From: Cymbidium sinense
Lineage: Eukaryota > Streptophyta > Magnoliopsida > Asparagales > Orchidaceae
Direction of reading: 5' to 3'
NCBI GenBank assembly: GCA_021442155.1
Contig: CM038222.1
Coordinates: forward strand, 58,006,266 to 58,070,265
DNA length: 64,000 nucleotides
Within the stretch, counting starts at the first letter, position 1. The number at the start of each line of letters is the position of its first letter. Below, piece by piece: positions 32,690-45,899 of this stretch. Made by a program: the position numbers and the translations under genes. The notes beneath the pieces were generated by a model that saw nothing but the letters and a program-made list of their open reading frames with translations, had not been told where the DNA came from and made no database searches.

Positions 32690-33640
32690 TGGGTAGAATG
32701 GCTCAACCTCCACCAGGTAGAGGCAAAGGCAGAAATAGAGGCAGTTCTAGAAGTGGAAGACCCCCTAGTTGGCCTTCAACCAATAGAGGTTGTGTTCCAG
32801 TTCATAGGAGTACCCTTACTATTCACATGGACTTGAAATTCAACTCAGAGGATGACTTTAATGTGATTAGTATACCAGCTAACTCCTCTCAGCGGGTTCC
32901 ATTGGAGGTGACTTTTGATCCATCCATAAATGAAGATAAGGCCTCCAAGCAAAGCAAAGTATTTAAATCTTGTTTATGTGAAACTATTTGGCAGTAGTTG
33001 GGAACCTTAGCTCTTACTTCACTTACATCTCAGAAAGTTGAAGGTTTAGTAGTTTGGGAAGTCCCTAAGTCTTCTAGTGACATGAAGTAGAAAAGGTTCT
33101 TTTTGGGTTCATCATCCTTAAGTCCAGAGTTGGATGTAGGACTTGAGGAAGATACTTTTAAAGAATTAATGGAATTACCTTTTGACTTTTACTTGCCTTG
33201 TATACAAAATCTTATGCAGAAAGGTTTAGTTCCTCACACTTGGTCCAAGTACAGGTCAGAATATTTCAAAAAATTATGGAACAATACTGAGATCAAAAAA
33301 GGCACTAGATTGCATGTGGGTCCGGTTGATGGCGAAAGAATTGCCTAGTTGTTACCAACCATTTGGAATCGGATAGGTTCTTCTCACACATCCCCAACTC
33401 TCATGAGAATGTGTGTTTAGAAATATCAGATGATCTAGATGATCTCCAAGTCAAAGAGGCACCGCTATAATTTGAAGAGGAGATTCATTCAACAATCAAC
33501 AAGCTAAAAGAAATCAACATCAGGATAGAAGAAAATCCTCACCCAACATACATCAGTTCATTACTGAATGAAGAAAAAATGAATGACTTAGTTAGGCTAT
33601 TGATTGAGTTTAAAGACTGCTTCACATAGAGTTATGAAGA
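32690..33640 (+). pseudogene. Protease-RT linker with Arg/Gly-rich block, outer element
   Basis: The open segment 32689-32994 begins MGRMAQPPPGRGKGRNRGSS, then SGRPPSWPSTNRG. Arg-Gly-rich blocks of this type are found in RNA-binding RGG boxes. The third copy has the same block (58285-58390). Next come STLTIHMDLKFNSE and SQRVPLEVTFDPS, then a stop at 32995. A second open piece, 33103-33345 (GSSSLSPELDVGLEEDTFKE), is followed by the pre-RT acidic segment and RLLIEFKDCF near 33590-33625. No catalytic domain. I cannot name a function; RNA binding is a guess from composition. Confidence 0.65.
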
Positions 33641-34370
33641 AATGCCCGGATTATCTCCCAACATTGCGTAAATAGCAATAGATCCAATGTTTATTAAGCA
33701 AGCTCCTAGGCGAGATTAGAAAAGAAGTCATTTTTGAAGTAAAGAAACTAATCGATGCTCACTTTATCAGGGAAGAAAGATATTCTTCCTGGTTAGTTAG
33801 TGTCATCATAATTAAGAAAAAGAATGACCAAATTTGCATTTGCATCAATTTTAGGGACTTAAATAAGGTATGTCATAAGGACGAGTTTCCTCTTCCTATA
33901 CTAGAGTTAATGGTGGACATTGCCTCATCTCATGTAGTCTTCTCTTTCATGGATGGATCATCTAACTATAACCAAATCAAGATGTCTCTTGAAGATGAAA
34001 TAAATACTGCTTTTCAAACCCCAATCAAAATCTTCTATTATAGGATCATGCCTTTCGGCCTTAAAAATGCTAGTGCTACATACCAATGGGCCATGACTCG
34101 ATCTTCAACTAACTCATCCATCATCAGATTGAGTGCTACGTTGATGATCTAGTAGTCAAAAGCAGAGAAAAGGAAGACCACCTCTTTGACTTGAGTAATT
34201 TTTGAATGGTTAAGACAATATAACCTCAAAATGAATCCCCTGAAGTGTGCATTCGGAGTAGCTTCAAGGAAATTCCTTGGGTTTATTGTTTGACACCGGG
34301 AATAGAAATAGATCCTGAAAAAGATCAAAGCTATCTTAGAAATGCCACCTCTTAAGAGTTTAACTCAACT
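33641..34370 (+). pseudogene. Reverse transcriptase remnant, outer element
   Basis: Readable blocks are IKKKNDQICICINFRDLNKV, KDEFPLPILELMVDIASSH, SFMDGSSNYNQIKMSLEDE, AFQTPIK and MPFGLKNASATYQWAM. The catalytic YVDD is at 34137-34148 in a shifted frame, followed by LVVKSREKEDHLF. Damage includes stops at 33669 and 33718, a frameshift before YVDD, and further stops after 34200. The finger-palm order matches Ty3/gypsy RT. Confidence 0.88.
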
Positions 34371-34950
34371 CGATCCTTTCAAGGATGGTTGGATTAAGAT
34401 GCTTTATCTCAAACTTATCAGGGAGATGCAAGCCATTCTCAGCACTTATCAAAAAAGATGCCAAGTTCAAGTGGGATGACAAGTGCAAGCACGCATTCAA
34501 AGACAACAAAGAAGACTTAGTGAAGCCGCCAGTTCTCACAGCCCCTTTCCCAAGCAGGCCTTTGATCCTTTACACTACTGCATTGGATAACTCCCTCGAT
34601 GCTCTGTTGGCCCAAGCCAATGATGAGGGGAAGAAAAATGCACTCTACTACCTCAACCGTCATCTGATTCCTACTGAAGCAAATTATCCACCTATTGAGA
34701 AACATTGCCTAGCTATGATCTTTGCATCTCAGAAGCTATGACACTACATGCTTTCTCATAAGGTGAACTTGATATCCAAAACCAATCCTTGCTACCATGA
34801 CATGTGATGCCGACATTTTACTCATTGGTTCATGATACTCTCGCAGTTTGACATCACATTTATGCCCCTTCGTGTGGTAAAAGGTCAGGCACTAGCAAAT
34901 TTCTTAGCATTCCTTCACTTCCTCTTTCTTGTGATGATCCCCAAAAGAAC
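34371..34950 (+). pseudogene. RNase H remnant, outer element
   Basis: The open piece 34385-34738 carries GRCKPFSALIKKDAKFKWDD, then LILYTTALDNSLDALLAQAN, NALYYLNRHLIPTEANYPPI and EKHCLAMIFASQKL, the first RNase H of Ty3 RTs with its Asp and Glu positions visible. A TGA at 34739 ends it. HYMLSHKVNLISK-like sequence follows, then damaged sequence to about 34950 where the second RNase H begins. Confidence 0.85.
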
Positions 34951-35400
34951 AAATCATGAACTTAGGGGAGGCTAGCAACCATCGATGGGAGATGTATTTT
35001 GATGGTGCTGCTTCTTTTCTTAAAGGTGAAACACCATGATCTATTCTCCATGGAAATGTAGCGGTAAGAATAGTTCTTCTAACTCCAAACCATGATGTGA
35101 TGAGATTCTCATACTATCTTTCCACCAATAATGAAGACTTTGATTTCCAATTTAGAGTTAGCCATCACTATAAATGTCAAGAGCATCAACATCTTTGGGG
35201 ATTCTTAGTTGGTGATTAACTAGATCGCTGGGTCCTACCAAGTCCTCAAGCCTAAGTTTCGTCATTACTATGAGTATACCATTAAGCTGCTAGCCCAGAT
35301 TCCCAAAGCCACTATTTACAAGGTTCTCCGAGCAAAGAACGTAGTAGTAGATGCCTTGGCCAAACTTGCCAAAGAGTTGGCATGTCCGGAAGATGAGTCC
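34951..35400 (+). pseudogene. Second (archaeal-type) RNase H remnant, outer element
   Basis: It begins MNLGEASNHRWEMYFDGAAS (first Asp), then VLLTPNHDVMRFSY. After a frameshift comes LELAITINVKSINIFGDS, then a stop and LVIN, SYQVLKPKFRHYY, YTIKLLAQIPKATIYKVLR and VVVDALAKLAKELA. The D...E...GDS...VDALA pattern is the archaeal-type RNase H found after the normal RNase H in plant Tat-lineage elements. Two TAG codons replace expected Gln codons next to the GDS motif, likely C-to-T decay. This block is the main basis for the lineage call. Confidence 0.82.
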
Positions 35401-36753
35401 ATTTCAATAAGGGTCCAAAATAGACAAGTCATATCCCTTATTGATTCTGAACTCATTGATAGACTTTCTCTTGAAGGGGAGGTTGCCTTTGCCAAAATGG
35501 ACAAGGAGCTGGATTGGAGGCAACCATTCATAGATTACTTAAACACTGACAAACTACCTCAAGAGAAAGCTCAAGCCCTTCAGGTGAAACAGAGAGGTCT
35601 TTCCTATGCTCTTGTTGATGACACCCTGTACTGCTGGTCCTTTGACCAAATGTGGTTATGTTATTTAGGCAAACACGAAGCCCGTGGTATTGTAACTGAG
35701 GTACATTCAGGTTTATGTGGAGTGCATCAGTCTGGTCCAAAGATGAAGTCGAAGATCAAAAGACTTAGATACTACTGGCCTTCTATGATCACAAATTGTA
35801 TGGACGTAGCTAGAGATGCCATGTCGTGCGGTGTGGTCCTCCACTAGCCACCCAATATTCTACACCCTACATTGTCTTCATGGCCATTTGAGTGTTACGG
35901 TATCGACATTGTGGGTTCGATCAATCCTCCTTCTTCCAAGGGGCATCGATTCATCTTAGCTGCTAACGACTAATTTTCTAAGTGGCCAGAAGCCATCCCA
36001 CTCAGAGAGGTCACAGCTCACCATGTGCTTCAATTTTTGAACCATATCATATATAGGTTCGGGGCACCTCGATGAATTATATCTGATAATGGCACTGCAT
36101 TCAAAAGCACGAAGATCAATAGGTTTGCTAGAAGACATGGTATAGATTAGAGATACTCCACCATTTACTATCCCAGAGCTAATGATTTAGCAGAAGCATT
36201 CAACAAAACTCTCATCCATATATTGAGGATGACTCTTGATGACAACAAATGACAGTGGAACGAGCAGTTGGTTGAAGCCTTGTGGGCTACCGCACCACAT
36301 ACCAAACTCCAACTCAATCTACCCTATTTTTCCTTAGTGTATGGGTCTGAAGCTATTCTACCTTCAGAAGTTCAACTCCCATCACTAAGGATAGCATTGG
36401 GCAACAAGATTACTACCGACCAGAATGCAAAGTTGCAGTTAGAAGAGCTTGAAGGTTTGGAGAAAAGTCGCCAACAGGCGTGCCAAAACCTCGAGTTGCA
36501 CAAACCCAAAATAATTCAAGCTCACAACAAGCTGGTCTGCCCTAGGTCCTTTCGAGTAGGAGAACATGTGTTAGTCCTAAGGAGATCAATTATTGCCCGT
36601 CGAAAGATGGGAGGCAAGTTTGAACCCACTTGGGAAGACCCCTATGCCATAGAGAAGGCCTACCAAGGAGGATCTTATCAGTTTATTGATTGTAAAGGGG
36701 AACACCCTATGCTTCCAATTAATGAGCTCTATCTAAAAAAATATTACCCATGA
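35401..36753 (+). pseudogene. Integrase remnant, outer element
   Basis: The open piece 35356-35844 runs from the RNase H tail into integrase. The zinc-binding segment has EVHSGLCGVHQSGPKMKSKI but the C-x2-C pair is damaged (RDAMSC). Core blocks: GIDIVGSINPPSSKGHRF (first Asp, about 35900), SDNGTAF (second Asp, about 36090) and AEAFNKTLI (Glu, about 36190). The C-terminal domain is open from 36268 to 36750: GSEAILPSEVQLPSLRIALG, FRVGEHVLVLRR, FEPTWEDPYAIEKAYQGGSY. No chromodomain. The stop at 36751-36753 is at the family's normal end. Confidence 0.88.
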
Positions 36754-39460
36754 AACAAAACTTGTTTGAAAATAATTCATTTATAAAAGAATGAAAATCT
36801 GATTCCATTCATCAAATCTTCTCTTCTTTTGAAGTGTTGTTTGCTTATCTTGTGAATCTGTCATGATGTGTTTAGGGTAGGTGTAAGTGTCCCATAGTGG
36901 CATCCTATCTCTCTTTCACAACACAAACACAGTCTCCCAATGCTTTTAGAATAGGTGTAAGAGAACCCGAGAGGCATCCTATTTTGACTAGCATAACTAA
37001 GTTAGGTGTGAGAGAACCTATGCGACATCCTTTCTTAGTGGGAATTCTTATTGCCATCCATGACATCATTTCATAATTCCCCAATGTGTTTTAAGGTAGG
37101 TGTAAGAGTCCCCCAGAGCTTTTATCACATGCACACAACAAACACGAATCTTTTATCTTGAGCTACTTGTTGTGGGAGCAAGCCCCTGTGTCACTCACTC
37201 ATTAGCTGGTCTAAGTCGGGTCTACATACTACCTCGCTAGTATGTCACCCCAGTGGTCACTTGTTGGAAGATGCAAGTCCCCGTGCTTTCTTCCTAACTT
37301 GATCATTGCAAACCAAAGAGCGCCTTATTAGTGTGGTAGGCTTCACTGCCCATCCAGTAAGCTACCTCATGTTGACTTTGTTTAAGAAGATGTGAGTCCC
37401 CGTGCTTTCTTCTTGAACTAGCCATCATGTTCTAACTAGGTTGAGTATATTTAAGGCTTAGGGTAAGTCTCCTAGAGGTTCCTTTCCTCTTGACTACTTT
37501 TGAGCTGATCTAAGTCCCCCAATGACATTCACTCAAGTCATTCTAGGTGAAGCACCTTTGGTAAGAGACTATCCCAATCTACACTATGAGGATGTGAGCC
37601 CCAGCTTTCTTCCTATCTTGTTGCAAAATCGCACCTTAGGTTGGTTGAGGTTCACTATCCGGCGACTCATGGTGAGTACACTCTTGGAATATGAGTCCCC
37701 TGCTTTCCCCTTGAGTTGGACAATGAATGCCTACTGATATGACTGGCCATGTCATCTTCTCTAGGGTGTTGGATTAAGCCCTTACCGACCCCATCCTCTG
37801 TGGGCACTCTATTTGAATCAAGTCCATTGTGACCCCATTTAGGCACTACCTGGGTTACTATTGGATTGGACAGTTCCCCTTTCCTAGTAGCCACCCCTGT
37901 GGTTGAAAAATTTGTTCAGTGGATGTGCAAATTCTCCCTTGGTTCAGTAAATTTGAGATAGGTCTAGGCTGATATAAGCTCCTTCTCAGTTTGATCCCCC
38001 ACAAACTAACAGGGTCCACGTTAAAATAACCAAACAAAATAAACAAAAATTAATTCACTTATGGATTAGGATTTAAGCTCCCAAAGGGCCCTTTTCTCAA
38101 GCAGACATCCTATTTTTAGGTGTAGAACTCCCTATAAGAATTGCCTACAGTTGAGATAAATCCTGTGGTCTCACTCACAAGTTGCCCTTAGGTTGGGTTC
38201 AATTTGTTTTTCAGCAGTTACCCGACAATCATTCTACTTTGAAAGATATAAGACTATGATGCATTCTAGCATGATTGTCAAAGCAATGGGTTCGATTTCG
38301 TTGTTGCCCAAACCGATCTCTTATCTTTCTAGTGGAAGATGTGAGTCCCTGAGCTTTCTTTCCTTCAATTAATCATTACAAACTGAAAGACACTCCTTTG
38401 GTTGGATAGTTCTCCCATCGGCCAAGAAGCTACTCCCTTTGGTTTAGTAAATCTGAGATAGGTCCAGGCTTCTATAAGCTCCTTCTCAGTGTGATCCATC
38501 ACAAACTAACAGAATCCAGCAAAATAAATAAATTAAAAATAAAATTAATCTTGACTATTCTTGAGTCGATTTAAGTCCCCCAATGACATTCACTCAATAG
38601 TTAGCCCTAAGTCGGGTTCGATTTATTGCCCAAAGCAACTGATCGCCCCAGTGGTTCCATGTTTCTAAAAGAAGTGAGTCTTCGTGCTTTATTCTTAAGA
38701 CTTGACCATTGTATACCAAAAGATATTTCTCCTTGGTTTGATAGTCCTACCTTGTGGTTGGTAGACTATTCTCTTTGAATTGATAAATCTGAGTTAGTCT
38801 TAGGCCTCTATGGCCCCTACTTAGTGCAGTTCTTCACAAACTTATGGGATCCATCATAATCAAACAAATAAATTTTTAAAATGAAAATTAATCTTTGACT
38901 ATTCTTTAGCTGATCTAAGTCCCCCAGTGGCATTCACTCAATAGTCAGCCCTAGGTTGGGTTCAATCTATTGCCTTGCAAATAGATTACCCCAAACCTGT
39001 CCTTGGAGGATGTAAGTCTGCGCTTTTCACTTTCTTGAAAAGCATCCCGTTGGTTGGCTAGCCCTACTATGTGCTTAGTAGACCAACCCTTTGGATTGGT
39101 AAATCTAAATTAGGTCTTAACCTCCATGGATCCTATCCAGTACAACTCATTGCAAACCAATAGGGTTCATCCTAAAAATTCAAACCTAACAAAAACTTAA
39201 ATCAAATTCAACCATCTCTCCTGGTGGAGATCTCTCCTTAGTGAGATTCAAATCAAATCCAACCTTTCGTCCTTGTAGATGACTTGAACTTGCTTCCCTA
39301 GTGGGAGGTTCACACTCTATCCCTTGGTGGATTTCTTCCCTCTCTCTTATGTCTTGGACATAAGTAGAGTCACATTACACTATGCTCTAAATTCTTTCTT
39401 TTCCTTGGGTAAGGGATAGATAGTTTCTGTTAGTGCTTGTGATCTTTTGGTGTTTATTTA
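36754..39460 (+). repeat. 3' UTR tandem-repeat region, outer element
   Basis: Non-coding. Three short units with GGTAGGTGTAAG start it (36876, 36951, 37096). Then come GATGTGAGTCCC-type units near 37265, 37387, 38338, 38670 and 39009 at intervals of about 330-340 bp. CCCCAGTGG occurs at 37245, 38647 and 38918. Short CTAGTGGGAGG-like motifs follow at 39230-39340. The polypurine tract is not recognisable; a small deletion near 39458 seems to have removed it. Confidence 0.78.
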
Positions 39461-42400
39461 CCTCATTTTTAAAATGAGCTCTCAACACCTCCATCTTAGG
39501 CATAGGACTTCTCTTAGACTTTAAGAGTTCCTTAGTCTTAAGACACATCTAGTGATTAGGTGGACTCTCCCCTAGCCCTAGAAGACTTAGAAGAGTTAAC
39601 CATAGGAATAGGTCATGCCTTAGGGGTGTTAGGAAAATCTCCTACCCTTTAGCTTAAACCATTCTTCACTTTCCTTCTTTCAAGTCAAACTCCAAATCAA
39701 CTCTATTTGATTTTCTCAAGCTCAAATCAATTCATGATTTAATTCTATGATTGAGATTAATGATTGAAAGCCATAATAAAATCCATCAAAAATTCCTAAG
39801 TCAAAAATTTCCTAAGTCCTTAACACTTTCTTAAGGACTTAACCAAAATCATGATCTAAACCTACTCAAATATTTGAGATTTTCTCATGATCCATTTATA
39901 TTATCATTTATATACTCATATATAAATGAAATATAAATTCAAACCCATTAAATAAAATTCAAAATTCAAAATCAGTTTATGAAAATTTTCTTCCATTTAA
40001 TTTTCCATTAAAGGACTGGCCAAAATCAACTCCAAATCTTGATCAAACCTATTCAAAACCTTGGAATTTTTCAAAAATCAATTTATATTCTCATCTATGT
40101 TCCCATATATAAATAAAATATAAATATAAATCAATCAAATTCAATCCAAAAATTAAATTTTAAATTAAAATTTTCTTTAAATCCTTTAAATTCCCTTTAA
40201 TGGATTTAACCTAAACATGATTAAACTCTTTCAAATTCTTTAATTTCATGATCAATTTATATTCTCATTTATATTCACATATATAAATGAAATATAAATT
40301 CAAACAATCAAAACCAACTCCAAAAATCAAACTCAAATCAAATCAAAGATCAAATCTAAGCCTTTCAAGCCAAAATCTTGAACTTAGTCAAAATCAATTC
40401 AAATTAAGCCAAACTCTTGATTTTTTCTCATGATTCAATCAATCATACAATCATGAGCTCATATATAAATTCAAATTCCAATCCTTCAATCAAATCCCAA
40501 ATCAAAAATCAAACCCAAAATGCCTTCATATTGTTCCTTTGAATATGAGATTTTCAAATGAATCAAAGTCCATTTGACTTCAAATTTCTTGTAAATGGAT
40601 TTATATTTTAATCATAAGTCCATATACAAGATAAATCTACTTCAAATCAAGCTTTGACCAAGCCATTTGACCCCTTAGCTTAATGAACTTTTAATTATGA
40701 TCCAAATTATATTAGGCCTTTTCATTACTAGGTGCATTGTAAATTTACATACCTTGTGAGTTTTATGTCATCTCATTGGCTCATAATTACTTAGTTAATT
40801 TTTCTAAGGTGGTGTAGGTAAGGGTTAATTAAGTCACTTAATGCATATCTTAACCTAATCAACACTTAAAATGGATTTAATTATCTAAAAATTAAATTAA
40901 AATACAAAACACATGTGGGAATGGGTTAGGAATATCAAACTCATCTCACCCTTTTAAAATTAAATCAATCTTCAAACAAACCAAAAATCATTTTGAAATT
41001 CACTTTGATTTATTGTAAGTCTTCTTATTCTTTAAGAATATCTTTAGAAATTAAGTAAAGTGAGTTTGCTTACATGATTACATTGCTTTAGATCTTTCCC
41101 AACATGTTAAATTGTATGCCATGTGACTTATGCATCCATGATTTCATGTTTTCAAAGTTTTAAAATGAAATTGTTTACTTTATGCCAAATGTGCATGTGT
41201 TGGCTAAAGTAAAAATATGAATTGCTATTATCACTACTAAACCCAAAGTATTTTCAAAATCTATAAATAAAACATCAAATCTGAAAGTGTGCTATTCATA
41301 TATTAATTATTAGCTTGCATATGATGAGTTATAAAATCATGTTTATTGTAGCCTTTCCTTCCTTTCTTATGTTAGCATAGTTTTGAATATGGGTTGGTAA
41401 AATGTAAGGTTCATTTGAAAAGAACCCAACACTTACTTAATTCTAACCATATTCATCCCTATGCTCTCATCTAAAAAGGATTGCCTACATTTGCATGAAT
41501 AAATTGTATAAACAAAAATGAAACTATTAAACAACTTTTGCATATTCCTTCTTCATTCTGTTTCCTTTATATGTATGTTAGTACTTAAGGAAAGTGGTAT
41601 ATTAGTCTAGACAACCCCGAGGTTGCGAGACTTTAAGTAGCCCTAAGTTGATCTTGTACCTTACACCTCTGGTTAACAATGACGCTGTACTCACTTATGC
41701 CTTTCTTATTTTCATGCATGTATGTGAAATATTGGATAAGGAAAATATTTTCTACTTAAGAAAAAATTCATGCATCTAAATCTCCCAAAATTTCTTAAAT
41801 GGATTACTTAGCATGCATCATAAAGTGTGTTAACTATTCTCATTTACATGTATAGATATGCTTAGGGTCTATCCATATGCATGATATATATATTGGGAAA
41901 GAATTGAAGTAATGTATGTTACGTGAATTTTGATTCATTTTTCTTAATCTTAAAATATCTTTCTTTTTGAATAGGTTTATTTAGAGTTGATCTAAATTTA
42001 GTATTAATTAAAAGATATAATTAAAACATTCACCTTAATGAAATTAAAGTGTGAACTTACCTTAGAGATTACTTAAGGATTAGGGAAGGAAAGGGAAGTT
42101 CTCTTCTCTTTCTCCCTCTTCATAACTTAGTAATTAATTGTAGGTTTCACTCAAACTAAATCAAAACATGAAATAAAATCAACCCAAACACTTAAAAAAT
42201 TTAGATGAAACCCTCCTCTAAATTGAACATGTCTCTCACACATAGAAAATTCAAACCTAAAGTCTTACGCTTAGCATACCACACAAACCTTAAAAGCACA
42301 CACATTAGCCTAAGTCACCACTTCTAGCTTTAGGTTAATTTATGCATGGTTTGATGATATTTATTTTATGAAGAATGTTTTATCGGATGTTGGGTGTATG

Positions 42401-44298
42401 CTAGAGAATGAATGGTGATGCTAGTCTAACTATTCAGAGGATTCTGCTAAAGCTACCATAAATAAAAATATAAATGCTTCTTATAGGTGATTATACCTTT
42501 AGCATAATCCATAGTGGTGGACTTAGTCACCATGTGGGGTGATAAGTCCAATATACATATTTGGGATTTGTGTGGTGAGATTTGACTAACCTTTATTTTG
42601 CATGTGTTAGTTAAATTTATGCTTTTCATTTACATGTAAAAGTTTGTATATTTAGGATTTTGGAATGATTTATTATGGGGGATTAGGATGAATATTGGTC
42701 ATAAGATCCCATTTTATGCACCATGTGAAGCCTTGGAGCATCTACCATTCAACCATCCAAATGAGGATCCAAAGAAGAAAAGAAAGAAGAAAAAAAAGAA
42801 AGAAGAAAGAAGAAAGAAGAACAAAGCTTGAAGATCCACATAACAATGAAATCATTTGCTTAATTTGTAATTCAATTCATTTGTAATCCGGGTTGTATAA
42901 GGGTAGAGCTCGACTACCCAATTTGATATTTTTGTGTTTGTGTGGTGGTACCAGACCACAAGCGGCCATTTATTCTTTTCGCACTAGTTTTATAAATTGA
43001 TTGATGTTTGTTTAACTTGCATACTAAGTAGCATGATTTTCCTAGTTTCTTCCTTGCTTTATGTATGGCCTGGATGTGGATTAGGCTCTTTAGGGAAAAA
43101 TAAATCTTTTACCCAACTTAAAATTTAAACTAAAACTAAACAACTCATAACCTCATTTAAAGCTAGATTAAAATCAAGATAAAAGAATTAGAAACCCCTT
43201 ATTTATGAGTTCTTTTCTTATAATATCATGCACAACAACATCTTATTTCACTCTTGATTGGAATTCCATCTTTGCCGAGAACTTAGACATGAGTGTGGTG
43301 GAAACTCACCTCCTAAAATTCTAGCTGATTTTGGCCAATAATCTACTTTCTCATGCATTAGTCTTAAAAATCCTATTAGCCTGAGTCAAATTGATTATCC
43401 AAAAATGATAATAAAACAAAATTTGAAATGCATTAGATTTAGGTCATTAAAGCATGTCCCTTTACAAGATCTAATCTCTTTAGGGAGTGAGTTTAAGGAC
43501 TTAGCTTCTTTCTAAATAAAAATAGCCTAACTATCTTGCATAAGTATAAAGACTTGCCTACATGTATTTAAAATCATAGGTGGCCACTCTGCTAAGTTGT
43601 TGTTGGTGATTTGTCCTCTCTGGAGGCAAACCATTACCCATTTTCCCCTTAGATTTTGTCAAAAAGCTCCCTAGATTCTCCCCTTTGTGGGCCATAAGCA
43701 TAATTCCTCACCTCTTAGGAATTTTCTTAATCTTATGTTAAGGAATCTTAAGTCATAAAATACAACTCAAACAAATTAAGTCAATTTTTAAAATGTAAAG
43801 CCCAACTATTTAATATTTTGAGATGTTCATTAGGTTTCCTAGCATTGTGAGCATCTCCTACTTATTCCCATTTTGGCTTCGATAATAACTCCCTCTTTTG
43901 ATCAATCCCAATTGATCTTCAAAAATATGAACCAATCGGTTGATAGTCCTTCCTATTGAAATCTTTTGAGACAATAATTATTTAACTTAATTGAGAGTTT
44001 TCCTAAGGGATCCTATCCGGATGTAATTAACTATGAGGCTTTCCCCAGGGGAACTTAATAAAACCCATTTAAAATAAACTGCTTTTTCCATGTAAAGTAG
44101 GAATCTCTGTACATATGCAAACCCATCATCCTTAGAGTCTTTATTGAGGTGATTGGTTCCATTAAAGGGTAGTGACTTCTATTTTTTGAGATACACTATA
44201 CCTTGATGACGATCCATCACCAATAAGTACATCTACGGATCTGCATGACATCTTACCAAGATGAATTTCTATAAGGTATATTCTTTCTTTTCTACACA
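39461..44298 (+). repeat. LTR 3' of the outer element, 4.8 kb
   Basis: It starts near TGTTTATTTACCTCA and ends CTACACA just before a primer-binding-site remnant. Collinear with the 9.0-kb LTR at 44404-53393, but one large block is missing: 40680 jumps to the equivalent of about 49790, so the CpG-rich and much of the TTGACC-rich part is gone. It carries (GAA)n-like sequence at 42770-42830 and the TATAAGGG block at 42896. Confidence 0.8.
42896..42919 (+). promoter_or_regulatory. Conserved TATAAGGG block with inverted repeat
   Basis: TATAAGGG (42896-42903) followed by GGGTAGAGCTCGACTACCC. Counterpart of 31213-31240. Confidence 0.5.
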
Positions 44299-44403
44299 GA
44301 TTTGAAAGGCGACTCCCTATTAGTGATTTATTCACTATAGTGTTGTTGATCATTTCGATGAACATTTATGTGTGAGTTCGGCCACACCACACTTATCAAA
44401 ATT
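44299..44403 (+). mobile_element. Collapsed internal region: PBS remnant fused to 3' internal end
   Basis: GATTTGAAAGGCGACTCCC at 44299-44317 is a primer-binding-site remnant directly after an LTR end. From about 44341, TGTTGTTGATCATTTCG...CACACCACACTTAT matches 25447-25505, the last internal sequence before a 3' LTR. Everything between was deleted, leaving LTR - 105 bp - LTR. Confidence 0.75.
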
Positions 44404-45899
44404 TGTGACCTTATTTAGAATGAGCTCGAACACCTCCATCTTGGCATAAGATTCCTCTGACTTTAAGAGTTCCTAGTCTTAAGACACATCTAGTGATTAA
44501 TTTTCATAGCCTTATAGAAGAGTTAGTTTGGAATGTCATGCCTTGGGTGTTTGGAAAATTTCATACCCTTAGCCTAAACCATTCCTCACTTTCCTTCTTT
44601 AAGTCAAACTCTAAATCAATTCTATTTAATTTTCTCAAACTCAAATCAATTCCATGATTCAATTCTATGATTGAGATCCATGATTGAAATCTATGATTGA
44701 AACCCATGATCAAAATCCCTCAAAAATTCCTAAGTTCTTAACCCTTTCTTAAGAACTTAGCCAAAATCATAATCTAAACCCATTCAAATCTTGGAGATTT
44801 TCTCATGATCCATTTATATTCTCATTTATATTCACATTTATAAATGAAATATAAATTCAAACCCATTAAATCAAATTCAAAATTCAAAATCAATTCATGA
44901 AAATTTTCCTAAATCCCTTTAATTTTTCACTAAAGGACTTAGCCAAAATCAACTCTAAAACTTTATCAAACAATTTCAAATCCTTGGGATTTTCTCAAAA
45001 TCAATTTATATTTTCATTTATGTTCTCACATATAAATCAAATATAAATATAAATCAATCCAATCAAAGGCAAAAATTAAATTCCAAATTTAAAATGCATG
45101 AAATCCCCTTAAATCCCTTAATTTTTCATTAATGATTTAACCAAAACTTTGATCAAACTCATTCAAACTCATGAGATTTTCTCAAAATCAATTTATATTC
45201 TCATTGATGTTCTTATATATAAATGAAATATAAATATAAATCAATCAAATCCAACTCAAAAATTAAATTTTAAATTAAAAATTTCATTAAATCCTTTAAA
45301 TTCCCTTTAATGGATTTAACCCCAAATCAAGATTAAACTCTTTCAAAACCTTGGAATTTTCTCATGATCAATTTATATTCTCATTTATATTCATATATAA
45401 ATGAAATATAAATTCAAACAATCAAAACCAACTCCAAAAAATCAAATTCAAATCAATTCAAAATCAAATCTAAGCCTTTCAAGTCAAAATCTTGAACTTA
45501 GCCAAATCATTCAAATCAAACTCTTGATTTTCTCATCGTTCAATCAATCAACAATCATAAAATCATATCCAAACCAATCAAACAATCAAAACCCAATTCA
45601 AAATCAAACCCATAAATGCCATATTTTTCCTTTAAATATGAAATTTTCTAATGGATCAAAATCCCTTTCACTTCAAACCTCTTGTAAATGAATTTATTTC
45701 AATCATAAGTCCACAAGATCAACTTCAATCAAAAAGATTTAACCCAAGCTTTTATTTTGATCCTAAAGTACTCTTATGAGCCAACTTTGATCTAACTAAA
45801 TTGGATTGAATCAAACTCATATGCCTCTCTCATCATGATCAACAATCATCATGGAATGATCAATCAATCAACAAACAAAGTCAAACCTATCCATCTTAA

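Larger units (their letters stand above)
32684..39460 (+). mobile_element. Outer element, 3' internal part (linker, pol, 3' UTR)
   Basis: The outer element resumes after the nested copy. ATATGGGTAGAATGG at 32686-32700 continues exactly where 3501 left off. The order is Arg/Gly-rich linker, RT, RNase H, archaeal-type RNase H, integrase to 36753, then a repeat-rich 3' UTR up to an LTR at 39461. Its frames are somewhat better preserved than the inner copy in RNase H and integrase, despite being the older insertion. Confidence 0.86.

Noticed and set aside
42695..42886. Lys/Arg-rich frame in the GAA-repeat part of the LTR.
   Set aside because: Simple-sequence effect; the matching GAA blocks in the other LTRs are in other frames.
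45401..45691. Plus-strand frame of 96 codons rich in Asn, Gln, Ser and Lys.
   Set aside because: It derives from TCAAATC-type LTR repeats and is not present in the equivalent part of other LTR copies.
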